This document shows positions 5,702 to 11,291 of a DNA stretch of 11,291 nt, one piece after another. How positions within the stretch are numbered: position 1 is the first letter of the stretch; the number at the start of each line of letters is the position of its first letter. The stretch is from DASPXY01 sp038227745 (GTDB lineage: Bacteria > Planctomycetota > Planctomycetia > Gemmatales > Gemmataceae): the NCBI GenBank assembly GCA_038227745.1, contig JBBRPS010000304.1, positions 1 to 11,291 on the forward strand. The letters are read 5' to 3'. The position numbers were made by a program, and so were the translations under genes. The notes beneath the pieces were generated by a model that was given only the letters and a program-made list of their open reading frames with translations, made no database searches and was not told the origin of the DNA.

Positions 5702-7744
5702 TCACAGTCCTGCTGCCACCTCCTTCACCCCGACCCCCTCGCTCAGCGTCAGCCGCTTCTCCATCCGGTACAGCCGGTAGATCGAGCGCGTGAAGGCGTA
5801 GGCATCCTGCAGCGCTCGCTCCGGCAGCGGCTTGCCCAACGGCGACAGCGCTTCCGCGATCACCAGGCGCCGCGGGGCCGACAGTGCCGCCAGGTGCGGA
5901 ATGTCGCCGACGCGCAGGATGCCCGGCGCCAGCAGCCCCATCCGTGTCCCCGCCGGATATTCGCGGTCCGTCACGTAGCTCGCCGGCGTACTCACCACCG
6001 CGGCGGACGTGATGCGGTCGCCCAGCAGCGCCGAGGCGCACAGCGCGACGACCCCCGCCTGCCCCAGGCCGACCACACCGACGCGGCGCCGGTCCAGCCC
6101 CGGCTGCAGCGCCAGCCAGTCGAGCAGGCACTGCACGTCGAACACCCACTGCCCCAGCAGCGGCCGGCCCACCCACAGCGCGTGCTCGGCGCTGTTGTGG
6201 TCCGGCGCCGGCCCGATGGCGTCGCGCTCCGGCCGCGTCTCGCCCGTGCCGCGCAGGTCCGGCGCCAGCAGCGCCCAGTCGCGCTCCAGCAGCGCCGCCG
6301 CCAGCGGGTGCCGCAGCGCCGCCGTCTTGCCGTCGAGGTGCAGCAGCACACAGGCGCCGGGCCGGGCGTTCGGCTGTACGCGCTGCCGCAGCAGCGCCGG
6401 TACCGGCATCTCCGCCTCGGGGTGCAGCACCACCGGCGTCGTGCGCACCTGCCCCGCCGTCTCCGCCTTGCCCAGCCGCGCCGCCGGCTTCGGCGCCGCC
6501 GGGAAGTCGCCAAACACCTGCCGGCGCAGCTGCGTGCGGCGGTGGACTGCCGCCGACTCCCAGTCCTCGACGTGGTCGGGCTTGAGGGCGTTGAGCCGCG
6601 CGACCTGGGCGCGGCCCGCGCGCGCGGCGAAGGCGGGCAGCAGCAGGAAGTCGGCGGGCCGCTTGCCGCCCGGGAAGCAACTGATGTCGTCGATACGCTC
6701 GACCTCGTGCTTCGGCTCGGCGATCGGCTTGCCGGTCCCCTCGTTCTTCAGCCAGCGCGTCATCCAGCCGTACATCGCCTCGCGCATCGGCTGGTTGTAG
6801 GCGTGGCCCGACTCGAACGTGGCGTGGTGGATCTTCTCCGCGGCGTCGAGAAGTTTGAACACCGGCCGGGCGCGGGCGATGCTCTGCCGCGCCTCGCCGA
6901 CGCTGAACTGGAAGGCGTCGCGCGTCGCGTTGATGACCATCAGCGCGCGCGGCGCCACCAGGGAGAGGACGTCGCCCTCCTCGCAGAAGCGCAGCGCCCC
7001 GGGCAGCATCTCGCAGACGCAGCAGGCGGCGTGCAGGTAGGCCTGGTAGGTGCCGACCGAGCAGACCGGCACGACGGCTCCGAGGCGCTCGTCGAGGGCG
7101 CCGGCGTACATCGTCTGGTTGCCGCCGCCCGACGCGCCAGTGATGCCGATCCGCTCGCCGTCCACCTCCGGCCGCGTGCGCAGGTAATCGACCGCGCGGC
7201 GGTTGTCGTAGACCTGTAGCCCCACGAGCGTCTGCCCGAGCGGCCAGAGCGTGCTGCCGTAGAGGGCGCCGTGGTAGCCGCCGGCCGGCGCCGTGTAGCG
7301 CTCGCCGGCGCCGAAGGCGTCCACCGCCAGCACCACGAAGCCCAGCTTGACCAGGCCGAGGCAGCGCGCCTGCACGACGGGGTCGCGGCGCGCGCCCGCC
7401 CAGTGGCCGTGGACTGCCAGCACCGCGGGCAGTCTCCCCTTTACCGGGTCGGGCAGGTAGAGGTTTGCCGTCACCCACACCTCGGGCCGGCTCTGAAAGA
7501 GGAGTTTCTCGATCAGGTAGCCGCGCCGCCGCAGCACGCCGAGCGGGCGCGGCTCGAGCGGACAGGGCTTGTCGGGGAACGGCCCCAGGGCGGCGAAGAG
7601 GGCCTGGCGCAGTTCCGTGCGGCGCCGCTGCCACGCGGGGCGGTCGGCGGGCGGTTGGTCCTTCGCGTGCAGCGCCCGCGCCTGGGCGCGCAGCAGCTGG
7701 TCGAGGGCGGTGGGTTGGGGCTTCGGCAGGACCTGGTCGGGCAT
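5702..7744 (-). CDS. Two-domain alpha/beta hydrolase (acetylxylan-esterase/dienelactone-hydrolase-like)
   Basis: The product is 680 aa with no signal peptide. The N-terminal half (about 70-340) is a complete alpha/beta hydrolase: oxyanion-region HGHW (112-115), nucleophile elbow GITGASGGGNQ with Ser205, acid Asp276 in INATRDAF, and His314 in FESGHAYNQ. This suits an esterase of the acetylxylan-esterase/dipeptidyl-peptidase-like superfamily; the substrate is unknown. The C-terminal half (about 395-665) repeats the fold pattern (LLHLDG near 468, LLAPDLRGTGE near 492-502, GLGQAG at 559-564), but the nucleophile position is Gln562 and no clear acid/His pair is visible, so it is probably non-catalytic. 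The ATG at 7744 is preferred: AAGGAG lies 8 bases upstream, inside the last codons of coaD, five bases separate the coaD stop from this ATG, and the in-frame GTG at 7753 overlaps that ribosome site. Confidence 0.85.
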   Translation of the reverse strand: MPDQVLPKPQPTALDQLLRAQARALHAKDQPPADRPAWQRRRTELRQALFAALGPFPDKPCPLEPRPLGVLRRRGYLIEKLLFQSRPEVWVTANLYLPDPVKGRLPAVLAVHGHWAGARRDPVVQARCLGLVKLGFVVLAVDAFGAGERYTAPAGGYHGALYGSTLWPLGQTLVGLQVYDNRRAVDYLRTRPEVDGERIGITGASGGGNQTMYAGALDERLGAVVPVCSVGTYQAYLHAACCVCEMLPGALRFCEEGDVLSLVAPRALMVINATRDAFQFSVGEARQSIARARPVFKLLDAAEKIHHATFESGHAYNQPMREAMYGWMTRWLKNEGTGKPIAEPKHEVERIDDISCFPGGKRPADFLLLPAFAARAGRAQVARLNALKPDHVEDWESAAVHRRTQLRRQVFGDFPAAPKPAARLGKAETAGQVRTTPVVLHPEAEMPVPALLRQRVQPNARPGACVLLHLDGKTAALRHPLAAALLERDWALLAPDLRGTGETRPERDAIGPAPDHNSAEHALWVGRPLLGQWVFDVQCLLDWLALQPGLDRRRVGVVGLGQAGVVALCASALLGDRITSAAVVSTPASYVTDREYPAGTRMGLLAPGILRVGDIPHLAALSAPRRLVIAEALSPLGKPLPERALQDAYAFTRSIYRLYRMEKRLTLSEGVGVKEVAAGL

Positions 7745-7749
7745 CGGCG

Positions 7750-8265
7750 TCACTCCTTGTGTTGCTGGCGTTCGCGGGCGCGCGCGCGCAGGAGGTCCTT
7801 GACCTCGGACGGGACGAACTTTTCCAGGTCGCCGCCGAGGTTGGCGATCTGCCGCAGCAGCGTGCCGCTGATGTGAGAATAGGTCTCCTTGGCCATCAGG
7901 AACACGGTCTCGATCTCGGGGTCGAGAGCCAGGTTCGTCAGCGACATGGTGAACTCGTACTCCATGTCGCTCGTGGTCCGCAGGCCGCGGAGCATGATCC
8001 GCGCCCCGACGCCGCGCACGAACCGGACTGCCAGGCCGCTGAAGGTGCGCACCTCGACGTTCGGCAGCGGCGCGACCACGCGCGCGATCAGGTCGGCCCG
8101 CTCCTCGACGGTGAAGAACGGCGCCTTCTCCGGGTTGATGCCGACGCCGACGACCAGGCGGTCGAAGACGCTGCTGCCGCGGCGGATGACGTCGAGGTGG
8201 CCCAGGTGGATCGGGTCGAAGACGCCGGTGTAGACGGCGATCTGGTGTCCGGGGGCAGGGGACAT
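7750..8265 (-). CDS. coaD: Phosphopantetheine adenylyltransferase
   Basis: The product is 171 aa, slightly longer than the roughly 160-aa norm. It transfers AMP from ATP to 4'-phosphopantetheine to give dephospho-CoA, the penultimate step of coenzyme A synthesis, in the cytoplasm. Visible signatures: YTGVFDPIHLGH (12-23) with the nucleotidyltransferase HxGH motif at 20-23, Lys47 in INPEKAPFFTVEER, MLRGLRTTSDMEYE (91-104), and the ATP-binding ISGTLLRQIA (132-141), where most family members have ISS. The ATG at 8265 has AAAGGA 5 bases upstream and starts just before the first strand. The longer open frame to 8382 runs through a palindrome and is rejected. The gene lies 94 bases downstream of a class V aminotransferase and is translationally coupled to the hydrolase gene. 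The C-terminal tail (RARARERQQHKE) is charged and carries the next gene's ribosome site. Confidence 0.96.
   Translation of the reverse strand: MSPAPGHQIAVYTGVFDPIHLGHLDVIRRGSSVFDRLVVGVGINPEKAPFFTVEERADLIARVVAPLPNVEVRTFSGLAVRFVRGVGARIMLRGLRTTSDMEYEFTMSLTNLALDPEIETVFLMAKETYSHISGTLLRQIANLGGDLEKFVPSEVKDLLRARARERQQHKE
7753..7758 (-). promoter_or_regulatory. Ribosome binding site of the hydrolase inside coaD
   Basis: AAGGAG is formed by the last Lys and Glu codons of coaD, followed at once by its TGA. It lies 8 bases before the ATG at 7744, which implies translational coupling and decides the hydrolase start. Confidence 0.75.
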
Positions 8266-8270
8266 GGCAA

Positions 8271-8276
8271 TCCTTT
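8271..8276 (-). promoter_or_regulatory. Ribosome binding site of coaD
   Basis: AAAGGA on the minus strand, 5 bases before the ATG at 8265, supports the short coaD start over the read-through start at 8382. Confidence 0.65.
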
Positions 8277-8297
8277 CTCGATGGGACAACAACCCCC

Positions 8298-8365
8298 GTT
8301 TAGCCGCGAGCCTCGGGCGAGCGCGCTGGTGCAGCCCCGCGCTCGCCCGAGGCTCGCGGCTAAAC
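8298..8365. repeat. Perfect palindrome, family A (copy 2)
   Basis: A perfect 28-bp inverted repeat (8298-8325 and 8338-8365) flanks a 12-base loop. Each arm begins, read inward, with GTTTAGCCGCGAGC, the same 14 bases that end the palindrome at 2508-2621; the inner sequence differs. It sits between the aminotransferase and coaD, both on the minus strand, and overlaps the end of the aminotransferase: its GTT-TAG are the last codon and stop. It could stabilise or attenuate the shared transcript. Confidence 0.92.
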
Positions 8366-9487
8366 GGCGCGAAGGACCCCAAGGAACTTGTCGATCTCCT
8401 CGGTCGTGTTGTAACAGTGCGGACTGACGCGCAGGCGGCCCGCCCGCTGGTTGACGACGATCCCCTCTTCGCGGCAGCGGCGCATGAGCTGCCGCACGTC
8501 GGCGCCGGCCGCCACCAGGGATACGATGCCGGACTTCTCGCCGGGCCGACGGCTGCTGTAGACCGTCAGGCCCACCTTCTCCGCCCCGGCGCACAGGTAG
8601 TCCGTCAATTCCAGCACGCGAGCCTCGATCGCCTCGACGCCGATCTCCAGCAGCCAGGCGAGGCTCGCGCCCAGGGCGGTGACGCCCGCGACGTTCAGCG
8701 TGCCGCTCTCCCAGCGGCCGGCGTGCGGCTTGAGGCAGAAGTCGATGCGCGAAAAGTCGCGGGCGCCGACCGTGCTGTTCCAGCCCACGCCGACCGCGTG
8801 CAGCAGGTCAACCAACTCGCGGCGGACGTAGAAGACCCCCGCCCCTTCCGGCCCGAGCAGCCATTTGTGGCCGTCGGCGGCGAGGAAGTCGATCGGCGTG
8901 CGGCGCACGTCGAGCGGCAGCACCCCGAGGCCCTGGATCGCGTCCACGAAGAAATGCACGCCGTGCTCCCGGCACAGGGCGCCGACCGCGTCGAGGTCGT
9001 TGCGGAAGCCCGTCGCGAACTCCACGAAGCTGAGGCTGACGAGGCGCGTGCGCGAGTCCATGGCGGCGTGCAGGTCGTCGAGCACGACGCGGCCAGCGCG
9101 GCCCGGGACGGCGCGCACCTCGACGCCGCGGTCCGCGAGGTTCATCCACGGGTAGCGGTTGGCGGGGTACTCGTCCTCGGCGGTGACGACGTTGTCGCCG
9201 GGCCGCCAGGGGTAGCCCTCGGCCACGATGCCGATGCCCTCGCTGGTGTTCTTGATAAAGGCGACGTCGAGGGGGTCGGCGTTGAGCAACCGGGCGGCGA
9301 GGCCGCGCACCTCCTCGACGCGGCGGTTCCAGTCCGGCTCGTGGACGAGGCCGTGGTCGGCCATGTCGGCGGCCCAGGCGATGAGGGCGTCGCGGGCGCG
9401 GGCGGTCAGCGGCGCGACTGCGGCGTGGTCGAAGAAGGCCCAGTGACGGGTGACAGGCATTTCCTCGCGCAGCGCGAGCCAGTCCAT
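8360..9487 (-). CDS. Class V PLP-dependent aminotransferase, cysteine-desulfurase-like fold
   Basis: The product is 375 aa. Fold-type I class V motifs are present: FFDHAAVAPL near the N-terminus (18-27), NTSEGIGIVAEG (80-91), EDEYPAN (104-110), FVDAIQGLG with Asp182 and Gln185, DGHKWLLGPEGAGVFYV with Schiff-base Lys208, WESGTLN (259-265) and LRVSPHCYNT (352-361). The layout resembles SufS/CsdA and selenocysteine lyases, but no motif containing their persulfide-forming cysteine is visible in the loop after about 310, where RRPGEKSGIVSL is read. I therefore do not call it a cysteine desulfurase; the substrate is unknown. The start at 9487 is set by GGGAGG 6 bases upstream; an ATG 12 codons earlier lacks such a site. 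It leads a minus-strand run with coaD and the hydrolase. Its last Val codon and TAG lie inside the family A palindrome. Confidence 0.9.
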   Translation of the reverse strand: MDWLALREEMPVTRHWAFFDHAAVAPLTARARDALIAWAADMADHGLVHEPDWNRRVEEVRGLAARLLNADPLDVAFIKNTSEGIGIVAEGYPWRPGDNVVTAEDEYPANRYPWMNLADRGVEVRAVPGRAGRVVLDDLHAAMDSRTRLVSLSFVEFATGFRNDLDAVGALCREHGVHFFVDAIQGLGVLPLDVRRTPIDFLAADGHKWLLGPEGAGVFYVRRELVDLLHAVGVGWNSTVGARDFSRIDFCLKPHAGRWESGTLNVAGVTALGASLAWLLEIGVEAIEARVLELTDYLCAGAEKVGLTVYSSRRPGEKSGIVSLVAAGADVRQLMRRCREEGIVVNQRAGRLRVSPHCYNTTEEIDKFLGVLRAV

Positions 9488-9493
9488 ACGGCG

Positions 9494-9499
9494 CCTCCC
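9494..9499 (-). promoter_or_regulatory. Ribosome binding site of the second aminotransferase
   Basis: GGGAGG on the minus strand, 6 bases before the ATG at 9487, is the strongest Shine-Dalgarno sequence in the window and decides that start. Confidence 0.75.
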
Positions 9500-9518
9500 G
9501 GGGGCGAAGTCCGCATGC

Positions 9519-9546
9519 AGCATACCGGCTGGGCCGGCGTTGTCAC
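9519..9546 (-). promoter_or_regulatory. Candidate promoter of the aminotransferase-coaD-hydrolase run
   Basis: On the minus strand, GTGACA (9546-9541, 5/6) is followed after 16 bases by TATGCT (9524-9519, 4/6). This would give a leader of about 25 bases containing the GGGAGG site. This is consensus matching only. Confidence 0.4.
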
Positions 9547-9575
9547 GGAAAAAGCGCGGCGAGCGCAGGTGCGCG

Positions 9576-9593
9576 CGAAACGGCAAGCCAGCC
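9576..9593 (+). repeat. Dispersed 18-base intergenic motif (copy 2)
   Basis: It reads CGAAACGGCAAGCCAGCC on the plus strand and differs by one base from the minus-strand motif at 4759-4776. It lies in the 199-base divergent spacer (9488-9686), about 93 bases before the protease start. Confidence 0.6.
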
Positions 9594-9613
9594 ACCCGCG
9601 CCGGGAGTGGGGT

Positions 9614-9641
9614 TTGCCCGCCCCCGGGTGTGAGGTAGAAT
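9614..9641 (+). promoter_or_regulatory. Candidate promoter of the M48 protease gene
   Basis: TTGCCC (9614-9619, 4/6) is followed after 16 bases by TAGAAT (9636-9641, 5/6), about 45 bases before the ATG. The sequence is locally AT-richer than its surroundings. This is consensus matching only. Confidence 0.4.
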
Positions 9642-9686
9642 ACGACATCGCGAACGCCTCGCCATCTTCCGGAGGGACCCCGTTCC

Positions 9687-11189
9687 ATGCCCTTCCTGTT
9701 GCTCCTCGTGCTGACGCTGATCTGCCTGCAGCGGGAATGGCCGGAGCCGCTCCACGACTCCGGCCTCGAGGGCAGCCTGATTTTCACCTGGGGCGGGGTC
9801 GTCGCCTTCGTCGCGGCCGGCTGGCTGCTGGCGCTGCGGGCACGGCGGTGCCTCGCCAGTAACCCGATCCAGCGCTCGCGCCTCCTCCGTCGCTTCTCCG
9901 CCCAGCGCCGCTACCTCATGCTCGGCCAGGTCGCCTTCTTCCTCACCGCTCTCTGTCTGCTCGGCTGGGGGGTGGCGGCCCGCGACCTGGTCGGCCAGGA
10001 GGCCTCCGCACCGACCGCCGCGGAACAGCCCGCGCAGGCACCGGCCGAGGAGCAGGAGACAGCCCCTGCGATCCTACCCGGTATGGAAGTGCTCCTGCTC
10101 GCGCCGCTGCTGCTCGGGCTGGTCCTGTCCTGGGCCGTCTTCTACGACATGGAGCGCGTCGCCCACGACACCTCCCCAGTCCTCGACGAGGCGTTCCCCG
10201 GCCGCTGGACCTACGTTGGCCTGCAGGCGCGGCACAACCTCCTCCTCATCGCGCCGCCGTTGCTGCTCGTGCTCGTGCAGCAAATCGTCCTGGCCGTATT
10301 CCCGCGGCTGCAGCACGACGAGCTGCTCCTGCCGCTCTTCGGGGCGGCCCTGCTGGCCGCCGTCTTCTTCGGCATCCCGTGGCTGCTGCGCCTCATGCTC
10401 GGCCTCGCGCCGCTGCCCGAGGGGCCGCTGCGCGACCGGCTGCTGGCGACGGCGCGGCGGCTGTCGTTCCGCTTCAGCGACGTCCTCGTCTGGGACACGC
10501 GCAACACGGTCGCCAACGCCATGGTCACCGGCCCGTTGCCGTGGCTGCGCTACGTGGTCCTGACCGACCGCCTGGTTCGCGAGATGTCGCCCGAGGAGGT
10601 CGAGGCGGTGTTCGGCCACGAGGTCGGCCACATCAAGCACCGCCACATGCTGTTCTACTTCGGCTTCCTGCTCGCCAGCCTGCTCGTCATGCTCGGCCTG
10701 TGGAACGCGGTCAGCGACCTGGTCCGCCAGCCGGTGGTGCAGGCCTTCCTGCGCGACAACGTCCCCGACCTGGTGGCGTGGTTGAAGGCGTACAAGGTGG
10801 TCGCGATGCTGCCCCTGGTCGTGCTGCTGGGGGCGTACATGTTCATCGTCTTCGGCTTCCTGTCGCGGCGCTGCGAGCGTCAGGCGGACATCTTCGGCTG
10901 CCGCACCGTCTCCTGCGAGGTGTTCATCGAGGCGCTGGAAAAAGTGGCCCGCCTGAACGGCATCAGCCGCGACCGCCCCGGCTGGTTCTCGTCCTGGCAG
11001 CACTCCACGATCGCGCGGCGCGTGGAGTTCCTGCAGCGCATGAGCGCCGACCCGGCCCTGGAGCCGCGCTTTCAACGCGCGGTCGGGTACGTCAAGTGGG
11101 GGATGGTCCTGAGCCTGACGCTGGTGTTCACGGCCGTCGTCTGGGCGATTGGCCCGGGACGCGCATGGGCCATGCTCAAGCAGCTCTGA
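9687..11189 (+). CDS. Membrane-bound M48 family metalloprotease (Ste24/HtpX-like)
   Basis: The product is 500 aa, longer than HtpX (about 290) and nearer the size of Ste24-type CAAX proteases. The zinc site is visible: HEVGH (311-315) supplies two His ligands and the catalytic Glu312. The third ligand is Glu397 in RRCERQADIFG, with the family's conserved Asp401. The HSTIARRVEFL segment (439-449) corresponds to the late Ste24 His/Arg motif. Hydrophobic segments that could span the membrane lie near 30-52, 77-97, 133-153, 180-206, 212-240, 318-342, 371-393 and 469-490. An Ala/Pro/Glu/Gln-rich linker (about 104-130) separates the second and third. It most likely cleaves membrane or misfolded proteins in the inner membrane; its substrate is unknown, and true CAAX processing in a bacterium is doubtful. 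The ATG at 9687 has GGAGGG about 10 bases upstream. The gene stands alone, divergent from the second aminotransferase. Confidence 0.92.
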   Translation: MPFLLLLVLTLICLQREWPEPLHDSGLEGSLIFTWGGVVAFVAAGWLLALRARRCLASNPIQRSRLLRRFSAQRRYLMLGQVAFFLTALCLLGWGVAARDLVGQEASAPTAAEQPAQAPAEEQETAPAILPGMEVLLLAPLLLGLVLSWAVFYDMERVAHDTSPVLDEAFPGRWTYVGLQARHNLLLIAPPLLLVLVQQIVLAVFPRLQHDELLLPLFGAALLAAVFFGIPWLLRLMLGLAPLPEGPLRDRLLATARRLSFRFSDVLVWDTRNTVANAMVTGPLPWLRYVVLTDRLVREMSPEEVEAVFGHEVGHIKHRHMLFYFGFLLASLLVMLGLWNAVSDLVRQPVVQAFLRDNVPDLVAWLKAYKVVAMLPLVVLLGAYMFIVFGFLSRRCERQADIFGCRTVSCEVFIEALEKVARLNGISRDRPGWFSSWQHSTIARRVEFLQRMSADPALEPRFQRAVGYVKWGMVLSLTLVFTAVVWAIGPGRAWAMLKQL

Positions 11190-11198
11190 ACCGGCGAG

Positions 11199-11218
11199 CC
11201 GGGGGCGTTAGCCCTCGG
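11199..11218 (+). terminator. Hairpin after the protease gene, possible terminator
   Basis: CCGGGGGC, loop GTTA, GCCCTCGG form an 8-bp stem with one G-U pair, starting 10 bases after the TGA. No T-run follows, so it would be an imperfect intrinsic terminator or only an RNA end-stabilising structure. Confidence 0.4.
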
Positions 11219-11248
11219 AGGCCACTCTCCTTCTCCGGGGGTTAGAGC

Positions 11249-11291
11249 GGTTCGTGGCCGACTCGCTCCGCGAGTCGGGGGCCAGCACCCC
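11249..11291. repeat. Nested palindrome, family B (copy 2, cut by window end)
   Basis: The 30 bases at 11249-11278 are identical to the left arm at 5618-5647, including the inner palindrome CCGACTCG-CTCCG-CGAGTCGG. The sequence then diverges and the window stops, so the right arm, if present, lies outside. Confidence 0.85.

Noticed and set aside
5685..7634. Minus-strand open frame of 649 codons overlapping the hydrolase in another frame
   Set aside because: The product is dominated by Arg, Ala, Gly and Pro and has no motifs, while the alternative frame encodes a complete hydrolase triad.
8266..8382. 39-codon N-terminal extension of coaD
   Set aside because: It is translated from the family A palindrome and has no homology; the ATG at 8265 has a good ribosome site and matches the family N-terminus.
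8360..9487. Cysteine desulfurase (sufS/csdA)
   Set aside because: No catalytic-loop cysteine is visible and no suf or isc genes are adjacent.
8264..9862. Plus-strand open frame of 532 codons antisense to the second aminotransferase
   Set aside because: It is antisense to a gene with an intact PLP motif set, and its Ala/Val/Arg/Asp-rich product is typical of a GC-driven shadow.
61..11189. A coherent novel defence or mobile system
   Set aside because: There are no nuclease/helicase/toxin combinations, integrases or transposases. rnc is an ordinary RNase III and the remaining genes are metabolic or envelope types on several separate transcripts.

Overview
The window looks like a chromosomal segment of a very GC-rich planctomycete, most likely a Gemmata-type (Gemmataceae) organism. 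The grounds are the strong G/C bias at third codon positions, a large secreted FG-GAP/ASPIC-UnbV protein, paired class V aminotransferases, and short palindromic intergenic repeats at gene ends. This placement is by pattern recognition; no marker such as 16S rRNA is present. I find eight protein genes and no tRNA, rRNA, CRISPR array, transposase or phage gene.

Layout. (1) Positions 61-3299, minus strand: a secreted YdjY-domain protein followed by a secreted seven-repeat FG-GAP propeller protein, separated by a large compound palindrome. (2) Positions 3456-4676, minus: an isopenicillin-N-epimerase-like class V aminotransferase, divergent from (3) rnc (ribonuclease III) at 4868-5596, plus. (4) A nested palindrome at 5618-5693 sits between the convergent rnc and (5) a minus-strand run read as class V aminotransferase/cysteine-desulfurase-like enzyme (8360-9487), then coaD (7750-8265), then a two-domain alpha/beta hydrolase (5702-7744). 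The last two are translationally coupled. (6) A divergent plus-strand gene at 9687-11189 encodes a membrane M48 (Ste24/HtpX-like) metalloprotease, followed by a hairpin and another copy of the nested palindrome, cut by the window end.

How the genes fit together. rnc (RNA processing) and coaD (coenzyme A synthesis) are housekeeping genes. The two PLP enzymes, the hydrolase, the protease and the secreted pair are accessory metabolic or envelope genes. I see no sign of a defence, conjugative or biosynthetic system. The most unusual content is the intergenic repeat architecture and three domain-level oddities: a beta-sandwich apparently inserted inside one propeller blade, a second hydrolase domain without a nucleophile serine, and a desulfurase-like enzyme without the usual catalytic cysteine. 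One palindrome copy supplies the last codon and the stop codon of its upstream gene. No gap between genes exceeds about 200 bases.
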